Notes under the pieces: generated by a model
The model's input: only the letters and a program-made list of their open reading frames with translations
Database searches by the model: none
Told to the model about the DNA's origin: nothing
DNA from: Nocardia mikamii NBRC 108933
GTDB taxonomy: Bacteria > Actinomycetota > Actinomycetes > Mycobacteriales > Mycobacteriaceae
Assembly: GCF_001613505.1 (NCBI RefSeq)
Contig: NZ_BDCM01000022.1
Location: 124,001 to 188,000 of the forward strand
DNA: 64,000 nt
Direction of reading: 5' to 3'
Shown here: positions 35,401-43,309 of the stretch, in pieces
Layout of the letters: each line of letters opens with the position of its first letter
How positions within the stretch are numbered: position 1 is the stretch's first letter
Program-made: the position numbers and the translations under genes

Positions 35401-35735
35401 AGCTCCGCGCCGAACGACCAGGCATCGACCGCCTCGGTGTCGAGCCGCAGCGCGTATCCGGGGGCGCGGCTGACCAATACTGTCGCCGGTGCGCGCGGCG
35501 CCCGGTCCGGCTCCAGCAGCCGCCGCAGATTGGATATGTAGGCCTGCAGCGAGCCCAGCGCCCGCGGCGGCGGCTCGCCCCGCCACAGATCGTCGATCAA
35601 TCGGTCGACCGGCACCACCTCGCCCCGGGCGACCAGCAGCCGGGCCAGCACGCCGCGTTGCCGCGGACCGCCGAGATCGAGTTCACCGTGCTCGTCCGAC
35701 GCGGTCAGCGCGCCGAGGACCCGAATCCGAATCAT
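32460..35735 (-). CDS. SARP/AfsR-DnrI-like transcriptional activator with AAA ATPase and TPR-like region
   Basis: 1091 residues. The N-terminus (about 1-95) is an OmpR-type winged helix (GGPRQRGVLARLLVARGEVV; LGSLQAYISNLRRLLEP). A BTAD domain follows (about 100-245), then an AAA/NACHT-like ATPase with Walker A VAGEAGSGKTALLHRL and Walker B LAILLDDAHR, and a helical repeat C-terminal half. Such proteins activate biosynthetic or stress genes through direct repeats. Start ATG 35735; no Shine-Dalgarno is visible and the start lies inside a 19-bp tandem duplication. No biosynthetic gene cluster is visible next to it. Confidence 0.88.
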   Translation of the reverse strand: MIRIRVLGALTASDEHGELDLGGPRQRGVLARLLVARGEVVPVDRLIDDLWRGEPPPRALGSLQAYISNLRRLLEPDRAPRAPATVLVSRAPGYALRLDTEAVDAWSFGAELDLAARQPDPQRRRRALEQALARWQGPAYGAYAQEAWATAEAARLEELRLSAREQLAEALLDQDEPAMAAAEAEVLTREHPLREEAWRLTALARYRAGRQADALAALRQAREILADELGIDPGPALTRLEADILAQRIPVQEKVIAESFPPRDPVSAPGVTVLFGRDAELAALHAAARGDGPRTATVAGEAGSGKTALLHRLRDDLRDAGYLVVIGRCPEDEAAPSAWPWVEILRALAGEHDPGELAPALAPLLTDGAGPDRADRAHGRFLLHRAVIDYLTAVAHGRPLAILLDDAHRCDAETAALLAAVATQAPVFMVVGYRPDEVPPALTDALAGSATTVRSRTRLRGLGVADSARLVGTLIGRAPADPVLATLHDRTGGNPFYLIEIARLLQSEGELVAASEVPDGVRDVLRRRLSRLPETDVAVLRLAAVIGREFDLAVLVRAAEVGEEAVLDAVEAGVVAGLLNEPASGRARFAHVLVRDTLLGDLSRIRRDRWHRRIGAAVEEIDPTDLTALAYHYGESVTPQTARRAADYAVAAAQRAERRFAHDIAAAGYERAARALERHPGGDTVDERVALLCRAGRSHLVCGAGLAARAARDRAATLAEDADRPDLLVRAFTAWDAPTPWMNRRYGVVDHAVVARVETALRCPGLAPADRCRLSVALVEEIGGAELDRARRVAGDAEALARDLGDDTLLAPALQARASLYDRADRGALGAELIEIGQRNDHHAYLLLGHTIALQAAVFAGDLEAARAHLEAATVPADRYQWRQAQAANAMARGLLALVGGDADDAERRYLEAAELLSRTGIFNAGTLPLMALFTVRLYQGRAGELAETIAEFVRSAPADTADATVDFHALVLLAAGDREGAARVRRRARPVPEDLFRSLFLTLRAMVVVALGTAEEAVAIYRDLLRYRDRLGGADTGSFTVGPVDLVLGDLAALCGDPHLAAEHHRAALRIAEGCANQGWIDAARARLDR

Positions 35736-35767
35736 GATGCGCAAAGTCAATCATGATGCGCAAAGTC
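35730..35767. repeat. Perfect 19-bp tandem duplication over the SARP start codon
   Basis: AATCATGATGCGCAAAGTC occurs twice without gap (35730-35748 and 35749-35767). The copies contain the SARP start codon and, in the second, its duplicate out of frame. Direct repeats are what SARP proteins bind, so an autoregulatory site is possible; a recent slippage duplication is the alternative. Confidence 0.85.
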
Positions 35768-35856
35768 CAGGACGGCGGCCACCAAGTGCGTCTCGAGTCG
35801 GCTGCAAGCGGCCGGCGCCACCCTCGTCGCAGTTCTCGACACCGACAGGAGCCGCC

Positions 35857-36531
35857 ATGCCCACCGCCCTCGCGTCCACCCGCCCCGACACCTTCGACAT
35901 GCTCGTCGTGCACAACGCCTTTCGCAGCCACTTCCGCGCGCTTCCCGGCCTCGTCGCCCAGGTCGATGCGGGCGATGTCGAGCGCGCCCGGCAGCTCGCG
36001 GCATTCCTGGACGAACTGTGCACCGGGCTGCACGAGCATCACGCCGGCGAGGACGAGCTGATGTGGCCGCTGCTACTCGACCGCGCCCCGACGCATGCCG
36101 GCGCGATACTGCGCATGGAGGAACAGCACGAGCGCATCGCGGAGCTGGTTCGGCGCGCGCGGCGCGATGCGGGCGAATTCGTCACCGCCGCCGCGGCTTC
36201 GGTGCGCGATCGGCTCGCCGAAACACTGCGGGCGCTCGCCGCCGCGCTGGACGAGCACCTGGCCGACGAGGAACGCCAGGTCCTGCCCGTGGTCGAGGAG
36301 GTCATGACCGTCGCGGAGTGGCGGGCTCTCGGCGAACGCGGCCGCGCGCAGATGCCGAGGAACCGCCAACTGGTCTTTCTCGGCTTCATGATGCTCACGG
36401 CGTCCGAATCCCAGCGGCGCAAACTTCTCGCGGAGATGCCACCGGTGGCACGCCTGGCCTGGCGGGTGCTCGGGCGTCGCAGCTTCGATCGGGAGTATCG
36501 CGCGATCTACCGCAGCGATCCGCGATGGTGA
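35857..36531 (+). CDS. Hemerythrin-like HHE cation-binding protein
   Basis: 224 residues. The histidine and carboxylate ligands of a hemerythrin bundle are visible: HNAFRSH, HEHHAGEDELMWP, EEQHERIAELV and HLADEERQVLP. It binds a di-iron centre for oxygen or NO-related sensing or storage; many actinobacterial copies have no known function. ATG 35857 follows ACAGGAGCCGCC. It is divergent from the SARP gene and convergent with meaB. Confidence 0.85.
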   Translation: MPTALASTRPDTFDMLVVHNAFRSHFRALPGLVAQVDAGDVERARQLAAFLDELCTGLHEHHAGEDELMWPLLLDRAPTHAGAILRMEEQHERIAELVRRARRDAGEFVTAAAASVRDRLAETLRALAAALDEHLADEERQVLPVVEEVMTVAEWRALGERGRAQMPRNRQLVFLGFMMLTASESQRRKLLAEMPPVARLAWRVLGRRSFDREYRAIYRSDPRW

Positions 36532-36550
36532 GCAGCCACCCGCGACGCGC

Positions 36551-37462
36551 TCACCATCGGATGGCCGGCGCCGGAACGGCGGCGCAGCGTGGAACCAGCC
36601 GTTGCGCGGCGGTATAGGCATCCAATGCCCCGGCGGCGACGTCCGCGGCGAGGCGGTCCAGATCCGGGTGGGCTCGCACTCGGGTGTGCACCAGCGACAG
36701 GATCTGCACGCGGGCGCGGGCAATCCGCCGTTCCGGGTTGTCGCTGCGCTGGTGCGCGTCGATGGCCCGGGCCAGTTCGGGCACCCCGGTCCCGTTCTCG
36801 GCGACGAGTGTGAGGATGGGGGCCGACGATTCGCCGCGCAGCTCCCGCACCGTCCGGTCGGCGCCGGGCCGGTCGGCCTTGTTCACCACGAGGATGTCGG
36901 CGACCTCCAGCAGCCCGGCCTTGGCGGCTTGAATCGCGTCTCCCGCACCGGGATTCAGAATCACCACAGTCGGATCGGCGACCGCGGCGACCTCGATCTC
37001 CGATTGCCCGACCCCGACCGTCTCGACGATGATCCGCTCGTAGCCGAGGTCGGTGAGCAGCCGGATCGCGGCCGGCACCACCGCGGCCAGGCCGCCGATA
37101 TGCCCGCGGGTGGCCACCGAGCGGATCAGCACGCCGGGGTCACCGACGTGGGCCGACATCCGGATGCGGTCACCGAGCAGGGCGCCGCCGCTGTAGGGCG
37201 AGGACGGATCCACCGCCAGGACGGCGACCCTGGCCCCCTGCGCCCGGTACGTGCCGACCAGCGCCGCCACCGTGGTCGACTTTCCGGCGCCAGGCGGCCC
37301 GGTCACGCCCAGGACCCGAGGTGTGGCGGCCGAACCGAGCAGCGCGAGAACCTCGTCGCGGCTGCCGTTTTCGACCATGCTCAGCAGCCGCCCGGTGGCT
37401 CGCAGGGAACCGTCCCGGGCGGCGGCGAGCAGCCGCTTGGCCTCCCGCCCGGCGGTGGTCAC
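36551..37462 (-). CDS. meaB: Methylmalonyl-CoA mutase-associated GTPase (MeaB/ArgK family)
   Basis: 303 residues. The P-loop GVTGPPGAGKST (about 52-63), DPSSPYSGGALLGDRIRM, ETVGVGQSE and NKAD motifs are typical. MeaB protects and loads the adenosylcobalamin mutase. No mutase gene is in the window, but the gene is in an operon with a thiolase and acid-CoA ligase, overlapping the thiolase stop as GTGA (37459-37462). So the pathway may release propionyl-CoA or use another B12 acyl-CoA mutase elsewhere. Confidence 0.88.
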   Translation of the reverse strand: MTTAGREAKRLLAAARDGSLRATGRLLSMVENGSRDEVLALLGSAATPRVLGVTGPPGAGKSTTVAALVGTYRAQGARVAVLAVDPSSPYSGGALLGDRIRMSAHVGDPGVLIRSVATRGHIGGLAAVVPAAIRLLTDLGYERIIVETVGVGQSEIEVAAVADPTVVILNPGAGDAIQAAKAGLLEVADILVVNKADRPGADRTVRELRGESSAPILTLVAENGTGVPELARAIDAHQRSDNPERRIARARVQILSLVHTRVRAHPDLDRLAADVAAGALDAYTAAQRLVPRCAAVPAPAIRW

Positions 37463-38604
37463 GGAGCCGGCACCTCGACCACGGTCGCCGCCCCCATCCC
37501 ACCGCCGGCACACAGCGCAGCGATACCGAATCCGCCACCGCGACGGCGCAATTCGTGAACCAGGGTGACGATCATGCGCGCGCCGGTGGCGGCCACGGGA
37601 TGCCCCAGCGAGCAGCCGCTGCCGCTGTAGTTCACCCGCTCGGGATCCAGGTCCAGCGCCTTGACCGCGGCCAGCGGGACCGAGGCGAAGGCCTCGTTGA
37701 TTTCGATCAGTTTCACCTCCGACAGTGAGATACCCGCCCGCGCGACCGCTGTGGTGATCGCCTCGATCGGCGCCAGGCCGGTGTCGGCCGGGTCGACTCC
37801 CACCGAGGCCCACGAGCGAATGACACCCAGCGCCGGCAGGCCCAGCCGATCCGAGGCGATGGCCAGCGCGGCGGCGCCGTCGTTGGATCCCGAGGCGTTA
37901 CCCGCGGTGACGGAGAACCCCTCGATCTCCGGATGCAGCACCTTCAGTCCCGCGAGGCGTTCCAGGCTGGTGTCGCGGCGTGGATGTTCGTCGACGGAGA
38001 ATTCGCCGTGCGGCGTCTCGATCGCGACGATCTCCTCCTTGAACCGGCCCTCGTCGATGGCCGCGATCGCGTTGCGGTGGGAACGGAGCGCCCAGGCGTC
38101 CATCTCCGCGCGCGAAATCCCTGCTTTGACGGCGGTATTCCAGCCGACGGTGATCGACATGTCCAGATTCGGCGCGTCCGGGCGGTTCGGATGCGACGGC
38201 GAGACCCACGGGTCGATCCATTCGTCGGCACCGACCCGGAACCGCGCCCGCGGCCCGGTCGAATCGGAATTCACGCCCCCGGCGATCACGAGTTCGTCCA
38301 TCCCCGCGCGGATTCCGGCCGCCGCGCTCTGCACGGCCGCCATTCCCGCCGCGCAGTGCCGGTTGACGGCCAGTCCCGGGACCGCGGTGAGCCCCGCCGT
38401 GACCGCCGCGTGGCGAGCCAGCACCCCGCCGCCGTAGCGGCCCTCGCCGAGGACGACGTCGTCCACCCGGCCCGGGTCGATATCGCGTGCGACCGCCGCG
38501 ACCACGTGGTGGGCGAGGTCGAAGGCGTCGGTGTCGCGCAGCGTGCCCTTGCGCGCGGTGCCGATGGGGGTCCGCAGGGCGGAGACGATGACGGCTTCAG
38601 GCAT
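37459..38604 (-). CDS. Thiolase (acetyl-CoA acyltransferase)
   Basis: 381 residues. The nucleophile Cys84 lies in NRHCAAGMAA, NEAF and GHPVAATGA follow, and the C-terminal CAGGGMG cysteine is present. The start is ATG 38604. It overlaps the ligase stop by 8 bases (38597-38604) and meaB by 4, so ligase-thiolase-meaB form one tightly coupled operon from the operator at 40034. Confidence 0.9.
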   Translation of the reverse strand: MPEAVIVSALRTPIGTARKGTLRDTDAFDLAHHVVAAVARDIDPGRVDDVVLGEGRYGGGVLARHAAVTAGLTAVPGLAVNRHCAAGMAAVQSAAAGIRAGMDELVIAGGVNSDSTGPRARFRVGADEWIDPWVSPSHPNRPDAPNLDMSITVGWNTAVKAGISRAEMDAWALRSHRNAIAAIDEGRFKEEIVAIETPHGEFSVDEHPRRDTSLERLAGLKVLHPEIEGFSVTAGNASGSNDGAAALAIASDRLGLPALGVIRSWASVGVDPADTGLAPIEAITTAVARAGISLSEVKLIEINEAFASVPLAAVKALDLDPERVNYSGSGCSLGHPVAATGARMIVTLVHELRRRGGGFGIAALCAGGGMGAATVVEVPAP

Positions 38605-40033
38605 GGGAACTCTCCAATTCGGCGACAAGGTTGCGGCGCAACAGTTTTCCGGTTTCGGTCTTGGGCAGTTCGGCGCGGAACACGATCGTGTCGGGGGTCT
38701 TCGAGGACCGCATCCGCTCCCGCACCCACCGCTTGATCTCTTCGGGATCACCGGCGCCCACCACGACCGCGACCAGCCGCTGCCCCCATTCCGGGTCGGG
38801 CACCCCGATCACCGCCGCCTCGCTGATCCCGGGATGGGCCAGGAGCACGTCCTCGATTTCGGCCGGTGCGATGTTCTCCCCGCCGCGAATGATGGTGTCG
38901 TCGGCGCGGCCCTCGATGAACAGATAGCCCTCGTCGTCCAGCCTGCCCAGATCGCGGGTGCCGAACCAGCCGTCCGCGTCGAGTGCGGTGCGGGCACCGT
39001 ACTCCCCCGAGATCTGCTCGCCGCGTACGAATACGAGGCCGGTCTGCCCGATGGGCAGCGATTCCCCGGCGGCGCTGCGGATGTCGAATTCGACGCCGGG
39101 CAGCGCGCGGCCGACGGAGCCGAGCCGCTCGCGGATCGCGGGGTCGGTCGCCGCCTGCGCGGCACGATGGTCCTCCGGGCCGAGCACCGCCACCGAGGAG
39201 GCGGTTTCGGTGAGACCGTAGGCATTGACGAAGCCGGTGCCGGGGAACATCGCCAGCGCCCGCTCCAGCACCGGCCGCGGCATCCGCGAACCGCCGTAGG
39301 CCAGGCTCGTCAGTGTCGGTGTGTCCGCCTCGGCGCCGTCGGCGGCGGTGACGATGCGGGCCAGCATGGTCGGCACCAGCATGGCATGCGTGATCCGTTC
39401 GGCCCGAACGGTGTCCAGCCACCGCTGCGGATCGAACGCCGGCAGATACACCACCCGGCGGCCGCTGTAGAGATTGGACAGCAGGTTGGTGAGGCCGGCG
39501 ATGTGATAGGGCGGCACCGACACCAGGGAGGCGTCGGATTCCGCGGCCGCGCCGAATTCCATCGTGTTCAACAGGTAGGCCATCAGATGCCGGTGCCGCA
39601 GCAACGCCGCCTTGGGTTCGGAGGTGGTGCCGCTGGTGTAGATGATCGCGGCCACCGCCTCCCCGTCCCACGGCGCCGGACGTGGTTGCGGATCAGGCTG
39701 TGCCGCATCGGTTTCCACCAGGGCATCCAGATCCTCGGGGCGCAGCACCCGCGCACCCGGATGCCGTGCCAGCAGTGCCGACAGCTGATGTTCGCCGAGC
39801 CGATAGTTCAGCGGCACGAACGGCACCGCGGCCAGGACCGCGCCGAACAGCGCCACCGGATAGGCCAGGTGGTTCGCGCCCAGATACAGCACCGCCGAAC
39901 TGTCGGCGAAGTCCGCGGCCGCGCGGCGCGCCCGCCGTAGCAGCTGCGCCGCCGTGAGGGATCGGCCGTCGACGGTGATCACCGGCCGGTTTCCGGCCGA
40001 GGCCGCCATCTCGAGGATCATGCTAATGTTCAT
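38597..40033 (-). CDS. AMP-forming acid-CoA ligase (ANL superfamily)
   Basis: 478 residues, short for the family (usually ~500-550). The P-loop IIYTSGTTSEPKAALL, the A5 motif NAYGLTETASS, GWFGTRDLGRLDDEGYLF and the late catalytic Lys in PKTETGKLLRR are all present. It activates a carboxylic acid as its CoA thioester. Its start codon directly abuts the palindromic operator (40034-40048), divergent from the SDR at 40087. Confidence 0.88.
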   Translation of the reverse strand: MNISMILEMAASAGNRPVITVDGRSLTAAQLLRRARRAAADFADSSAVLYLGANHLAYPVALFGAVLAAVPFVPLNYRLGEHQLSALLARHPGARVLRPEDLDALVETDAAQPDPQPRPAPWDGEAVAAIIYTSGTTSEPKAALLRHRHLMAYLLNTMEFGAAAESDASLVSVPPYHIAGLTNLLSNLYSGRRVVYLPAFDPQRWLDTVRAERITHAMLVPTMLARIVTAADGAEADTPTLTSLAYGGSRMPRPVLERALAMFPGTGFVNAYGLTETASSVAVLGPEDHRAAQAATDPAIRERLGSVGRALPGVEFDIRSAAGESLPIGQTGLVFVRGEQISGEYGARTALDADGWFGTRDLGRLDDEGYLFIEGRADDTIIRGGENIAPAEIEDVLLAHPGISEAAVIGVPDPEWGQRLVAVVVGAGDPEEIKRWVRERMRSSKTPDTIVFRAELPKTETGKLLRRNLVAELESSHA

Positions 40034-40048
40034 GAGAACATTATTCTC
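40034..40048. promoter_or_regulatory. Operator GAGAAC-ATT-ATTCTC between ligase and SDR
   Basis: 15 bp, five of six arm positions paired, in the divergent promoter between the ligase (start 40033) and SDR (start 40087). A second inverted repeat CTCTC-AAGAA-GAGAG overlaps it at 40046-40060. Confidence 0.7.
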
Positions 40049-40086
40049 TCAAGAAGAGAGTATTGATTTCAAGAGAGGGCAGTGTC

Positions 40087-40851
40087 ATGGAGATCAGCGG
40101 TAGCTCCGCGATCGTGGTGGGCGGAACCGGCGGACTGGGCGAGGCGACCGTGCGACGGCTGCATGCCGCGGGAGCCAAGGTGGTGGTGGCCGACGTCGCT
40201 GACGACAAGGGCAAGGAGCTGGCCGCCGAACTCGGCATCCGCTATGTGCACACCGACGCCACCAGCGAGGAGTCGGTGCAGGCGGCGATCGCCGAGGCGC
40301 AATCGCTGGGCCCGCTGCGCATTTCGGTGGACGCGCACGGCGGGCCGGCCAGCGGTGGCCGATTGGTCGGCAAGGACGGCAGCCCGCTCGCATTGGACGG
40401 GTTCCGCACCACGATCGAGTTCTATCTCACCGCCGTATTCAATGTGCTGCGGCTCTCGGCCGCGGCGATCGCGCAGTCCGAACCGGGCGAGGAGGGCCGG
40501 CGCGGTGTCATCGTCAATACCGCCTCGATCGCCGCCTACGAGGGTCAGATCGGGCAGTTGCCGTATTCGGCGGCCAAGGGCGGCGTGGTCGGCATGACCC
40601 TGGTCGCCGCGCGTGACCTGTCGCCGCTGGGTATCCGGGTGGTGACCATCGCACCCGGCACGTTCAACACCCCGGCCTACGGTAAGGCCGCCGATCAGCT
40701 GGAAACCTATTGGGGCAGACAGGTTCCGCATCCCAAGCGGATGGGCCGTTCCCCGGAGTACGCGCAACTGGTGCAGTCCATCGTGGAGAACGACTACCTC
40801 AACGGTGAGGTGATCCGCCTCGACGGCGCGCTGCGCTTCCCGCCCAAATGA
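40087..40851 (+). CDS. Short-chain dehydrogenase/reductase, 17beta-HSD10-like
   Basis: 254 residues. The cofactor motif is VVGGTGGLGEA, with Gly in place of the usual first Thr. VNTASIAA and YSAAKGG provide the catalytic Ser/Tyr/Lys. The C-terminus (PHPKRMGRSPEYAQLVQSIV) resembles the type 10 17beta-hydroxysteroid / 3-hydroxyacyl-CoA dehydrogenase branch. Start ATG 40087. It overlaps the next SDR gene by 4 bases (ATGA). Confidence 0.85.
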   Translation: MEISGSSAIVVGGTGGLGEATVRRLHAAGAKVVVADVADDKGKELAAELGIRYVHTDATSEESVQAAIAEAQSLGPLRISVDAHGGPASGGRLVGKDGSPLALDGFRTTIEFYLTAVFNVLRLSAAAIAQSEPGEEGRRGVIVNTASIAAYEGQIGQLPYSAAKGGVVGMTLVAARDLSPLGIRVVTIAPGTFNTPAYGKAADQLETYWGRQVPHPKRMGRSPEYAQLVQSIVENDYLNGEVIRLDGALRFPPK

Positions 40852-41597
40852 CCGCTCTGACAGGCAGAGTCGCGTTCGTGGCGGGTGCCAGCCGTGGTAT
40901 CGGCGCCGCGATCGCGCACGGTCTGGCGGCGGCGGGGGCCGAGGTGGCCGTCGCCGCCCGCTCGCGGGAACCGGGGCGGTTACCGGGAACCATCCACTCG
41001 GTGGCGCAGCGCATCACCGCATCCGGCGGCCGGGCCCTGCCGGTGGCCTGCGACGTCACCGACGCCGAATCGGTCGATGCTGCCCTGGCGGCAACGGTTT
41101 CCGCATTCGGCGGAGTCGACATCGTCGTCGCGAATGCCGGGGTACTCGCCCTGAGCCCGATCGAATCCACCCCGGACGCGCGCTGGCAGCGCTGCCTGGA
41201 CGTCAACCTCACCGGCGTCTTCCACGTCACCCGGGCCGCGATCCCGCTGCTGCGGTCCCGCGGCGGCGGTTCGATGATCGCCATCACGACCACCGGTGTC
41301 GGCATGCTCGACCGCGGCGCCAACGCCTACTGGATATCCAAGGCCGCGGTGGAACGCATGTATCTGGGATTGGCGGCGGATCTGCGTGCCGACAATATCG
41401 CGGTGAACTGCCTGTGCCCCGCACGGGTGGTTCTCACCGAAGGATGGCAGGCGGGCGGGGGCGGACAGCGGATTCCGGCGGAGATGGTCGAGCCACCGGA
41501 AACGATGGCGCAGGCCGCGGTGTTGCTCGCCGGGCAGGACGCGAGCGGCATCACCGGATCGGTCCAGCAGTCGGAAGTGCTACTGGCACAACGGTAG
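40848..41597 (+). CDS. Short-chain dehydrogenase/reductase
   Basis: 249 residues. The cofactor motif VAGASRGIGAA, VANAG and YWISKAA with the catalytic Tyr/Lys are intact; the Ser position reads IAITTTG (Thr). It is translationally coupled to the previous SDR, so the two likely act on successive or alternative hydroxyl groups. The end is close to the convergent LLM gene (14 bases). Confidence 0.83.
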   Translation: MTALTGRVAFVAGASRGIGAAIAHGLAAAGAEVAVAARSREPGRLPGTIHSVAQRITASGGRALPVACDVTDAESVDAALAATVSAFGGVDIVVANAGVLALSPIESTPDARWQRCLDVNLTGVFHVTRAAIPLLRSRGGGSMIAITTTGVGMLDRGANAYWISKAAVERMYLGLAADLRADNIAVNCLCPARVVLTEGWQAGGGGQRIPAEMVEPPETMAQAAVLLAGQDASGITGSVQQSEVLLAQR

Positions 41598-41611
41598 CGC
41601 CCCTCCCGGCA

Positions 41612-42526
41612 CTACGACCGAGCGGCTCGCACGCCACCGATGACCGCGTCACCGAATTCGGCGAGGGTCTCCGGCTGCGCGAAATCGGTGAACCAGAGGT
41701 AGAACCGTTCGACGCCCTCATCGACGGCAGCGGCGAAGTGGGCGATCAGCTCCTCGGCATGTCCGCACACCACACCGCGTGCCAGATAGCCGAATCGGCG
41801 CAGGCTCAGCGCACGCACCTGGTCAGGATCGGCGCCGCGGCCTGCGAAGCCCACCAACTGCTGGGTCGACACACGCGCCGCCCCCGCATTCGCTCGCAGT
41901 CGCGGCAGCCGGTCCAGTCGATGGGCCGGCAGGTTCCACCAGTCCGCGTACCGGCGCACCAGCGCCATGGTGGCGGGACCGGACCCTCCGATCACGATCG
42001 GGATCCGGGAGGCCGGCGCGGGTGCCAGGGCGAGGTCCCCCTCGCCCGCCCAATACCGCGGCAGCAGCGCCAGGGTGTGTTCCAGCCGGGCCCGGCGGGC
42101 GGGGCCGTCCTCGTGGCTGATGTCGAAATCGGTCAGCTCCTTCGGCACCGACCCCGAACCGAGTCCGAGTTCGAACCGGCCACCGCTGGCCTCCTGCAGC
42201 GCCACCGCCTGTTTGGCCAGCATCGCGGGATGGCGCAGCGCGTCGCAGAGCACCAAGTGGCCGATGCGCAACCGTTCGGTGCGGGCCGCAACCCAGGCCG
42301 CGACGGTCATCGCCTCCCACAGCGGCTGCTGTTCGGCGCCGGGAGCCCGCACATGATCGATGAAGGCGATACCGTCGAATCCGCCGGCCTCGGCCGCCCG
42401 GGCCCGCGCCACGATATCGGCCATGTCGAGCCGGATCTGCGGGAGGAACAGGTACCACTGCGGCCCATCTGTCTGCGGCCCATCTTTCTCTGCCCCACCC
42501 ATTTCTGCCCCGGCCCCGTCTGCCAC
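41612..42526 (-). CDS. LLM-class F420-dependent oxidoreductase
   Basis: 304 residues. The luciferase-like barrel is clear (ARAAEAGGFDGIAFIDHV; ASGGRFELGLGSGSVPKEL; IPIVIGGSGPATMALVRRYAD). In actinobacteria such proteins use F420 or FMN and oxidise or reduce alcohols and enoyl groups. GTG 42526 is chosen for the GAGGAAA ribosome site; ATG 42502 would cut 8 residues. The N-terminal Gly/Asp-rich tail is coded by a short tandem duplication. It follows the crotonase gene by 2 bases. Confidence 0.85.
   Translation of the reverse strand: MADGAGAEMGGAEKDGPQTDGPQWYLFLPQIRLDMADIVARARAAEAGGFDGIAFIDHVRAPGAEQQPLWEAMTVAAWVAARTERLRIGHLVLCDALRHPAMLAKQAVALQEASGGRFELGLGSGSVPKELTDFDISHEDGPARRARLEHTLALLPRYWAGEGDLALAPAPASRIPIVIGGSGPATMALVRRYADWWNLPAHRLDRLPRLRANAGAARVSTQQLVGFAGRGADPDQVRALSLRRFGYLARGVVCGHAEELIAHFAAAVDEGVERFYLWFTDFAQPETLAEFGDAVIGGVRAARS
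42458..42487. repeat. 15-bp in-frame tandem repeat in the LLM gene N-terminus
   Basis: CTGCGGCCCATCTGT (42458-42472) and CTGCGGCCCATCTTT (42473-42487) differ at one base. They code KDGPQ-TDGPQ, a flexible tail before the barrel. More degenerate copies of the same GC-rich unit extend to about 42525. Confidence 0.65.
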
Positions 42527-42528
42527 GG

Positions 42529-43308
42529 CTATTTCCTCGCGCCGTTCTTCGGCGCCGACAACCGGGCCAGATTGGCGCGCAGATCCTCCGATTGGAAGGT
42601 CAGATCCTCGGCGGTGAGGGCGAAATCGAGGGTGGCCAGCACCGCCCGCTCGAGGTGCAGGTTCAGGATCCGCTTGGTGGATTCGACTGCCTGCCTGGGC
42701 AACCGGAGGATCCGCTCGGCGCAGGCGCGTGCCTCGGCGACCGGATCGGCGACCACGTGATTGACCAAGCCCATCTCCCGCGCCCGCAGGGCCGTGATCC
42801 GGTCGCCGGTCAGCGCGTACTCCTTGGCCAGCAGCAGGCTGGTGTGCAGCGGCCAGGTCAGCGGGCCGCCGTCGGCGGCCACCAGGCCCACCTGCACGTG
42901 CGGATCGGCCAGATAGGCGTGCTCGGCGATGTAGACGATATCGCTGAGGGCGACCAGGCTGCAGCCCAAGCCGACGGCGGGCCCGTTCACGGCGGCCACG
43001 ATCGGCACCCGGCATCGCGCCATCCCGAGCACGATATCGCGGCCGTGCGCAATGGTTTTCGCGCGCAGCTCGGCGTCGCGGCTCAGTTCGCCGAGGTATG
43101 CGAAGTCACCCCCGGCGGAGAAGGCGCGCCCGGCGCCGGTGAGCACCGCGACGCGGGCCTGCCGATCCTCGCCCAGACGCGGCCACAGCCGGGCCAGCGC
43201 GGTGTGCAGCGCGTCGTCGACGGCGTTGAGCGCGTCGGGACGGTTCAAGGTGATGACGCGAATCGGGCCCTCGGCCCGGACGTCGACTTCGGCGGGCAGG
43301 TCGTACAT
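42529..43308 (-). CDS. Enoyl-CoA hydratase/isomerase family protein (crotonase fold)
   Basis: 259 residues. The oxyanion segment GAGRAFSAGGDFAYL is present. The hydratase Glu pair is replaced: VGLGCSLVAL (Ser) and ADPHVQVG (His). An Asp in LVAADGGPLTW lies where PaaG-type isomerases have their base, so isomerase-type chemistry is more likely. ATG 43308 is one base before the dehydrogenase stop; the 27 residues upstream are not homologous. Confidence 0.82.
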   Translation of the reverse strand: MYDLPAEVDVRAEGPIRVITLNRPDALNAVDDALHTALARLWPRLGEDRQARVAVLTGAGRAFSAGGDFAYLGELSRDAELRAKTIAHGRDIVLGMARCRVPIVAAVNGPAVGLGCSLVALSDIVYIAEHAYLADPHVQVGLVAADGGPLTWPLHTSLLLAKEYALTGDRITALRAREMGLVNHVVADPVAEARACAERILRLPRQAVESTKRILNLHLERAVLATLDFALTAEDLTFQSEDLRANLARLSAPKNGARK

Positions 43309-43309
43309 G

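Noticed and set aside
32538..35756. A 1072-codon open frame opposite the SARP gene
   Set aside because: It mirrors the SARP gene over its full length in a GC-rich genome; its product is Gly/Arg/Gln-rich with no family motif, while the minus-strand frame has clear domains.
40046..40060. CTCTC-AAGAA-GAGAG as a separate operator
   Set aside because: It overlaps the better palindrome and has arms in the reverse sense; probably part of the same purine-rich region, so mentioned only within that feature.
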